A program made the position numbers and the translations under genes. From positions 3,681,501 through 3,745,500 of the forward strand of contig NZ_JACCFP010000001.1 of NCBI RefSeq assembly GCF_013410655.1: 64,000 nt of DNA, in the 5' to 3' direction. Below are positions 57,504 to 64,000 of this stretch, one piece after another. Position 1 is the stretch's first letter; each line of letters begins with the position of its first letter. The DNA is from Nocardioides thalensis. Lineage in GTDB: Bacteria; Actinomycetota; Actinomycetes; Propionibacteriales; Nocardioidaceae. The notes under the pieces were generated by a model. It was not told the DNA's origin, did not search any database, and saw only the letters and a program-made list of their open reading frames with translations.

Positions 57504-57514
<11 letters not shown>
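56585..57514 (+). CDS. Membrane-anchored His-rich putative copper-binding protein
   Basis: A 309-residue protein with an N-terminal membrane anchor (about 10-27), a short His/Asp stretch, then two beta-rich domains that each contain the same HVHPE motif (GYRHVHPELD about 120, AYLHVHPEDG about 232), and a His/Glu-rich tail after about 285. His pairs on an extracytoplasmic beta domain between CopZ and CopA point to binding copper outside the membrane. No named family recognised with certainty. ATG 56585 lies 2 nt after the copZ stop; the 3' end overlaps copA by 11 nt. Confidence 0.78.
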
Positions 57515-59738
<2,224 letters not shown>

Positions 59739-59747
59739 GAGTCGGCC

Positions 59748-59909
59748 TCAGGAGGCAGGGCGCTGCTTCTCGACACCGAGGATCCGGTCGATCTCCTCGA
59801 TCGAGAGCTGATCGTCCGTCGCGCTCGCGGCGACGATCAGGTTCATCGTCAGCTCGACCTCGCCGAGCAGGTCGGCATCCTCGAGCTCCACGTCGAACTG
59901 GTCGGACAC
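59748..59909 (-). CDS. Small acidic hypothetical protein (53 residues)
   Basis: GTG 59909 with GAGGAGGGAC directly upstream encodes VSDQFDVELEDADLLGEVEL, then TMNLIVAASATDDQLSIEEI and DRILGVEKQRPAS. The protein is strongly acidic, all G/C at wobble positions, and predicted as two helices. I recall similar short actinobacterial proteins (ELT-x-NLI-x-AAS ... LS-x-x-x-ID-x-x-LGV) of unknown function. It ends convergent with copA, 9 nt away. Confidence 0.72.
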   Translation of the reverse strand: MSDQFDVELEDADLLGEVELTMNLIVAASATDDQLSIEEIDRILGVEKQRPAS

Positions 59910-60091
59910 GTCCCTCCTCACCGGTCCTCACAGGGATACCCGGCGCTGCTCCGGGGCCGAGTCCCGTTCCGGGCCATCTTGCCCCCGTTCACGGCTGGTA
60001 AACCTGCACATACCCGAGTTTTATCGAATGTAGTCGCGTCGGTGCGGAGACACGGAAAAAAGTCGGCCCGGGTTCCGGTGAGAAAGAACAA

Positions 60092-60119
60092 GTCCCCCGG
60101 CGCTCACGCGCCGGGGGAC
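60092..60119 (-). terminator. Intrinsic terminator of cspA
   Basis: GTCCCCCGGCG (60092-60102) and CGCCGGGGGAC (60109-60119) form a perfect 11-bp stem with a 6-nt loop. On the minus strand it is followed by TTGTTCTTTCTC, a U-rich run. It lies about 38 nt after the cspA stop. Confidence 0.88.
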
Positions 60120-60157
60120 CTGCCGAAGACCTCTATCCCGAGATGGTCTGACCGGGG

Positions 60158-60361
60158 TCAGAGGGGACGGACGTTCTCCGCCTGCGGGCCCTTCGGACCC
60201 TGGGTGACGTCGAACTCGACCTTCTGGTTGTCCTCCAGCGACTTGTAGCCGGACGACTGGATCGCCGAGTAGTGCACGAAGACGTCGTCGCCGCCGCCCT
60301 CCTGCTCGATGAAGCCGAAGCCCTTCTCGGCGCTGAACCACTTCACGGTGCCCTGAGCCAT
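60158..60361 (-). CDS. cspA: Cold shock protein
   Basis: A 67-residue single CSD protein, MAQGTVKWFSAEKGFGFIEQ at the start with RNP1 (KGFGFIE) and RNP2 (VFVHYSAI). It is an RNA/DNA chaperone binding single strands. AAGGAG lies 12 nt before ATG 60361, and the transcript begins far upstream (long leader). Confidence 0.97.
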   Translation of the reverse strand: MAQGTVKWFSAEKGFGFIEQEGGGDDVFVHYSAIQSSGYKSLEDNQKVEFDVTQGPKGPQAENVRPL

Positions 60362-60560
60362 TGTGCTCGTTACTCCTTGTGTCGGGGCGAGAGCCGCCAC
60401 CTCGGCGACCCGCACCAGATGCGATGACACGTCGCTCCGACCCGTGATTGGCACACCACAACTCAGAAACGCCGTCGGCCAAAGACTCCGCAGGCGTCAG
60501 ACCAGCTGGACCTTGCATCTGTTGCGATCCCGACAGTACCAAGCAGAACGGACAGGCAAA
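60362..60560 (-). promoter_or_regulatory. cspA promoter and long 5' leader
   Basis: On the minus strand TTTGCC (60555-60560) and TACTGT (60533-60538), 16 nt apart, form a promoter; the predicted start near 60526 gives a leader of about 165 nt before cspA. Long structured leaders are typical of cold-shock genes, where they control mRNA stability and translation. The remaining stretch to lhgO (60561-60648) shows nothing I can name. Confidence 0.5.
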
Positions 60561-60648
60561 CGGTGGAGCCGGTAGGGATTTCGGCCAACGGTATGAAGGT
60601 TGCGCTACACGTGCGTGTCGGCGTAGGAAACGCGGCTCGCAGCTGACC

Positions 60649-61842
60649 TCAACCGGCCACCGCCATCCGGTCCACGACGTGCTCGGCGATGGCCAGGCTG
60701 GACGTCGCCGCGGGCGACGGCGCGTTGCGGACGCTGGTCACGCCGTCGGCCGTGCTGATCCGGAAGTCGTCGACCAGCGAGCCGTCGCGCTCGACCGCCT
60801 GGGCCCTGATCCCCGACCCGGCGCGGAGCACGTCGGCCGCGCCGATCTCGGGCACGTAGCGCTGCGCGACCCGCATGTAGGCGCGCTTCGACAGCGAGCC
60901 ACGGAGCTCACGGGCGCCCGTGCGCCAGTGGGTGCCGGCCATCCGCCAGAACCCGGGCCACCGCGCGGTGTCCGCGAGGTCGGGCAGGCGTACGGCGGAC
61001 CGGTGGTAGCCCTCGCGGGCGAGCGCGAGCACCGCGTTGGGCCCGACCTCGAGGCCACCGCCGACCCGGCGGGTGAAGTGGACGCCGAGGAACGGGTAGC
61101 GAGGGTCGGGCACCGGGTAGACCATGCCGCGCACCAGGTGCTGCTTGGCCTCGCTCACCGCCATGTAGTCGCCGCGGAACGGCACGATGCGCGGAGACGG
61201 CCCGTCGCCCGCGAGCCGCCCGACGCGGTCGGCCTGGAGCCCGGCGCACAGCACCAGCCGGTCGACGCGGGTGCTGCCGCCGGCGTGGGTCACCTCGACG
61301 GAGGCTGCGGTGCGCCGTACGGCGGTGACGGCGGTGGACAGCAGCACCTCTCCCCCGGCGGCCTCGATGCCGGCGGCGAGCGACCGGGCGATCGCGACGT
61401 AGTCGGTGATGGCCGTGCGCGGCGAGTGCAGCGCGGCGATGCCCGCGGCGTGCGGCTCGACCTCGCGGAGCGCGGCGGTGTCGAGGCGCCGGAGGTCGGG
61501 CACGCCGTTCTCGCGGGCGGTCACCTCGAGCGCGTCGAACCGAGCCATCTCCTCGGCATCGACCGCCACCACGACCTTGCCGCACTCGTCGTAGGGCAGG
61601 GCGTGCTCGGCGCAGTAGTCGCGGAGCAGCAGCCGGCCGCGCGCGCAGAGCTCGGCCTTGAGGCTGCCGGGCCGGTAGTAGATGCCGGCGTGCACCACGC
61701 CGGAGTTGTGACCGGTCTGGTGCGCCGCGACCCGGTTCTCCTTCTCGAAGACCACGACCCGGGCGCCCGGCCATCGCCGGGTGACCTCGCGGCCCACGGC
61801 GAGCCCGAGGATCCCGCCGCCGACGATCCCGACCGTTGTCAC
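60649..61842 (-). CDS. lhgO: L-2-hydroxyglutarate oxidase/dehydrogenase
   Basis: A 397-residue FAD-dependent oxidoreductase with the dinucleotide loop GIVGGGILGLAVGRE, the LhgO signature HQTGHNSGVVHAGIYYRPGS, and FLGVHFTRRVGGGLEVGPNA near the substrate site. It oxidises L-2-hydroxyglutarate to 2-oxoglutarate at the membrane. GTG 61842 follows a TACGGT box by 6 nt, consistent with leaderless initiation. The gene stands alone. Confidence 0.93.
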   Translation of the reverse strand: MTTVGIVGGGILGLAVGREVTRRWPGARVVVFEKENRVAAHQTGHNSGVVHAGIYYRPGSLKAELCARGRLLLRDYCAEHALPYDECGKVVVAVDAEEMARFDALEVTARENGVPDLRRLDTAALREVEPHAAGIAALHSPRTAITDYVAIARSLAAGIEAAGGEVLLSTAVTAVRRTAASVEVTHAGGSTRVDRLVLCAGLQADRVGRLAGDGPSPRIVPFRGDYMAVSEAKQHLVRGMVYPVPDPRYPFLGVHFTRRVGGGLEVGPNAVLALAREGYHRSAVRLPDLADTARWPGFWRMAGTHWRTGARELRGSLSKRAYMRVAQRYVPEIGAADVLRAGSGIRAQAVERDGSLVDDFRISTADGVTSVRNAPSPAATSSLAIAEHVVDRMAVAG

Positions 61843-62181
61843 GCGCCGACCGTACCGGCGGCGCCGCACCGGGCACTCGGGCACGGTCCGGTAACGGTCA
61901 GGCCACGATCGATGTCCGCGAGGTGTCAACGCGACCACGCTGCTGAGAAATCCGGTCATGACCGCTACATGGCGGGCGGCACCTGTTCACCGTCCACCCC
62001 TCGATCGACCGTACGGCGGCCGCGCTCGTCGCCCCGCGCGCCACCGTGCGCGGCATCTCCTGGCCCGGAGGTCGCGCGGAGGGTGCGGGACGCGTGCTGG
62101 CAGCCACTCGCCGAGCCGGACGAGGCCGCGACCGGCCCCGACCGCCCGCGTCGCGCGTCCCGGTAGGGGCGGCGGGCCGCC
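61843..62181. other. Intergenic stretch without supported gene
   Basis: These 339 nt lie between lhgO and the 3' end of the Ig-repeat gene. Several short open frames exist on both strands, but their Arg/Pro-rich translations look like shadow frames, and none has a ribosome site with homologue-like content. The first 30 nt hold the TACGGT box of lhgO. I see no terminator or repeat. Confidence 0.5.
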
Positions 62182-64000
62182 TCAGCGCACGCGCACCACC
62201 GTCTTCGAGACAGCCTTGCCCAGCAGCGGGCTTCCGTCATAGCGGATGACGACGGTGCGCTCGCCCTTCGCCGGGAACACCGGGAGCGTGATCCGCGCGG
62301 AGCCATCGCCGAGCCGAGCGGTGAGGACCCGCCTGTCAGCGACCAGCACCCGCACCTGGCCGGTGACCGGCAAACCGGCGGGGGCGGTGACGGTGACGTC
62401 GACCTTCACCTTCGTCCGCTTCGCCTTCGGGGTGGTCGTGGAGAACTCCGCCTCCACCGCGGCCGGTCCCTTGCGCACCGCGGCGGTCCGCTCCGACGAC
62501 GCCGACACCGGCGGCTGGACCTCCGAGGACGCCGTGACCTTGACGCTGATCGCCTCGCCGACCCAGGCGGGGTCGTCGAGCACCAGCCGCGGGCCGCTCC
62601 CGACGCCGATCCGACGGGCACCGGCGAACCACTCGTAGACCAACGTCTCCGGGCCGAAGGACCACTCGCCCGGATCCGCGGTCAAGGTCTCCCCGATCCG
62701 CGCACCACCGGTGATGCTGGGTGCCACGAGGTTCTCCGACTTCACCGGCGCGACCGGGAACGCCGCCGGTGTGACGACCTGCAGGTCGTCATAACCCGGC
62801 GCGGACACGATGACCAGCACGGCGAGCCACTTGGTCACGTCATCGGACGTCGGCGTGTACGACGCGTCGGTGGCGCCGGGGATCGGCACGCCGCCGCGCG
62901 TCCACTGGTAGGTCAGGGTCGCAGGATCGGCGTCCCACTCCCCGCCCTCGAGGCTCAGCTCCTCGCCGACGACCAAGTCCCCGACGATCTGCGGCTTGAC
63001 CAGGGTCTTCAACGTGCCGGGCTCGATGTCACCCGTCGCAGACGACTGCGCGGTGGCGCCCTCGCACCCCGTCTTGGACACCGTCACGGTCACCGTGACC
63101 CGCTCGCCCAGCTCCGCCGGCGTCAAGGTGTACCCAGCCTGTGTCGCACCCGCGATGAGCTCGCCGTCGGCGTACCACTGATAGGTCGTCGAGCCCGGCT
63201 CGGGCGCCCAGGCCCCCGGCAGCGCCTCGAGCGTGGTCCCGACCACCGCCTGGCCGCGGACCTCGACGGGCTGCGTCTGACGGAACACGCAAGTCTGGAC
63301 CGGGCCGACCCACGGCGCTTCTACGGTCGTGGGGTTGTAGCCGGGCTTGGCCGCGGTCACCCGCACCGAGACCCGCGACCCGAGGTCGCTCGCCCGCAGC
63401 ACGAACGAATCACTGGTCGCGCCCGGCACCGCCGCGCCGTCGACGTACCACTGATACGCCAGGTTGACGACGCTCGGGTCCCAGGTGCCGGTCGAGGCGC
63501 GCACGGTCCCGTGGGCCCGCACGTCCCCGGTCACGCCGGGCAGCGTGAGGTTGTCGATGATCCCCGGCAGGACCGCAGCCGTCTGAACGGACTCGGCCTT
63601 CCCGTCCACGTAGCCCGGCCGGGTGGCCGTCTGCACGACGGTGACCCGCTGACCGAGCTCCTGGGCCGTCAGCACGTACGTCGCGCCCGCTGCGCCCGCG
63701 ATCGGGTTGCCGTCGGCGTACCACTGCCAGGTCGAGGCCACCGGGTCCGGCGTCCAATCCCCGGCGTGCGCCGTGAGCTCCTCGCCCACCCGAACCACGC
63801 CCGTGATCGTCGGCCGGGCGTCGTTGACGAAGAGGCCCGGGACGACCTTCGCAGTCGGTGCGCTCGTCGCCGCCTTCGGCGGTACAGAGCCGTCCGTCCT
63901 CGCCACCGTCTCCCGGACGGTGACCTGCTCGCCGAGCTCATCGACGGTCGGCACGTACGTCGCGCCGGTCGCGCCGGGGATGAGCTGGTTGTCGGCGTAC
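62182..64000 (-). CDS. Large Ig-like repeat surface protein (C-terminal part)
   Basis: The frame is open to the right edge; at least 605 C-terminal residues are present and the start lies outside. The sequence is a series of repeats of about 90 residues, each with a YQW-Y-x-DG-x-x-I-x-GAT core (for example WQWYADGNPIAGAAGATYVL and YQWYADGELIAGATQAGYTL), then a D/E-LG-x-x-V-x-V-x-VT strand. These are bacterial immunoglobulin-like domains. The last 100 residues form a different domain ending RYDGSPLLGKAVSKTVVRVR, with no sortase motif and no terminal membrane helix. It is probably a secreted or wall-associated adhesin or the tail of a larger enzyme. Confidence 0.82.
   Translation of the reverse strand, partial: YADNQLIPGATGATYVPTVDELGEQVTVRETVARTDGSVPPKAATSAPTAKVVPGLFVNDARPTITGVVRVGEELTAHAGDWTPDPVASTWQWYADGNPIAGAAGATYVLTAQELGQRVTVVQTATRPGYVDGKAESVQTAAVLPGIIDNLTLPGVTGDVRAHGTVRASTGTWDPSVVNLAYQWYVDGAAVPGATSDSFVLRASDLGSRVSVRVTAAKPGYNPTTVEAPWVGPVQTCVFRQTQPVEVRGQAVVGTTLEALPGAWAPEPGSTTYQWYADGELIAGATQAGYTLTPAELGERVTVTVTVSKTGCEGATAQSSATGDIEPGTLKTLVKPQIVGDLVVGEELSLEGGEWDADPATLTYQWTRGGVPIPGATDASYTPTSDDVTKWLAVLVIVSAPGYDDLQVVTPAAFPVAPVKSENLVAPSITGGARIGETLTADPGEWSFGPETLVYEWFAGARRIGVGSGPRLVLDDPAWVGEAISVKVTASSEVQPPVSASSERTAAVRKGPAAVEAEFSTTTPKAKRTKVKVDVTVTAPAGLPVTGQVRVLVADRRVLTARLGDGSARITLPVFPAKGERTVVIRYDGSPLLGKAVSKTVVRVR

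Noticed and set aside
61843..62181. Small open frames between lhgO and the Ig-repeat gene
   Set aside because: They have Arg/Pro-rich shadow composition and no ribosome site or recognisable motif.

Overview
The window is very GC-rich actinobacterial DNA. It carries a mycothiol synthase, an orphan GlnR-type regulator, actinobacterial sulfur and phosphate genes, many GTG/TTG starts, and several apparently leaderless genes (TANNNT box 6-8 nt before the start codon). Overall style suggests Nocardioidaceae (a Nocardioides-like soil actinomycete), but that family placement is inference.

Layout. (1) 121-6822 is a lasso-peptide (RiPP) cluster: nucleotidyltransferase, ABC exporter, precursor 1 and asparagine-synthetase-like cyclase on the + strand; an HPr-kinase-like peptide kinase on the - strand; a second, separate precursor on the + strand; then a PqqD-like recognition protein (B1) and leader protease (B2) on the - strand. 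Neither precursor is obvious from ORF length. They share a W-x-x-P leader motif, place an Asp at core position 9 and end in Gly-Ser, which fits macrolactam formation plus C-terminal Ser phosphorylation. (2) 10999-13405 is a sulfur operon region (thiosulfate sulfurtransferase sseA, sseC, thioredoxin, DUF4395) headed by a 25-codon Cys-containing leader peptide and alternative hairpins. (3) 7119-10478 and 13475-37591 form a large cell-surface glycan locus: Wzc/CpsD-like kinase, DUF4012 protein, GDP-mannose enzymes, nucleotide-sugar dehydrogenase, epimerases, glycosyltransferases, sugar methyltransferases, acetyltransferases, a sulfotransferase, flippase, O-antigen-ligase/polymerase-like protein and a secreted GH16 enzyme. 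An unusual methyltransferase-ACP-adenylating ligase cassette sits inside it. No initiating phosphoglycosyltransferase is visible. (4) 37650-45153 holds moaD-like, glnR, mshD, two related membrane proteins (one a 1212-residue coiled-coil protein) and an esterase. (5) 45249-54857 is a phosphate/polyphosphate island: ppk1, Pit accessory protein and pit, pstSCAB followed by a receiver-degenerate winged-helix regulator, and a MutT1-type Nudix-phosphatase. (6) 56000-59738 is a CsoR-controlled copper operon (csoR, copZ, a His-rich copper-binding candidate, copA). (7) The remainder holds cspA with a long 5' leader and terminator, an L-2-hydroxyglutarate oxidase and the 3' part of a large Ig-like-repeat surface protein running off the right edge.

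The genes for sulfur transfer, thioredoxin, GlnR, MshD and phosphate are, from memory, neighbours in Mycobacterium and Streptomyces. Here the glycan locus appears to have been inserted into that conserved block. I see no tRNA, rRNA, CRISPR array, transposase or phage gene.
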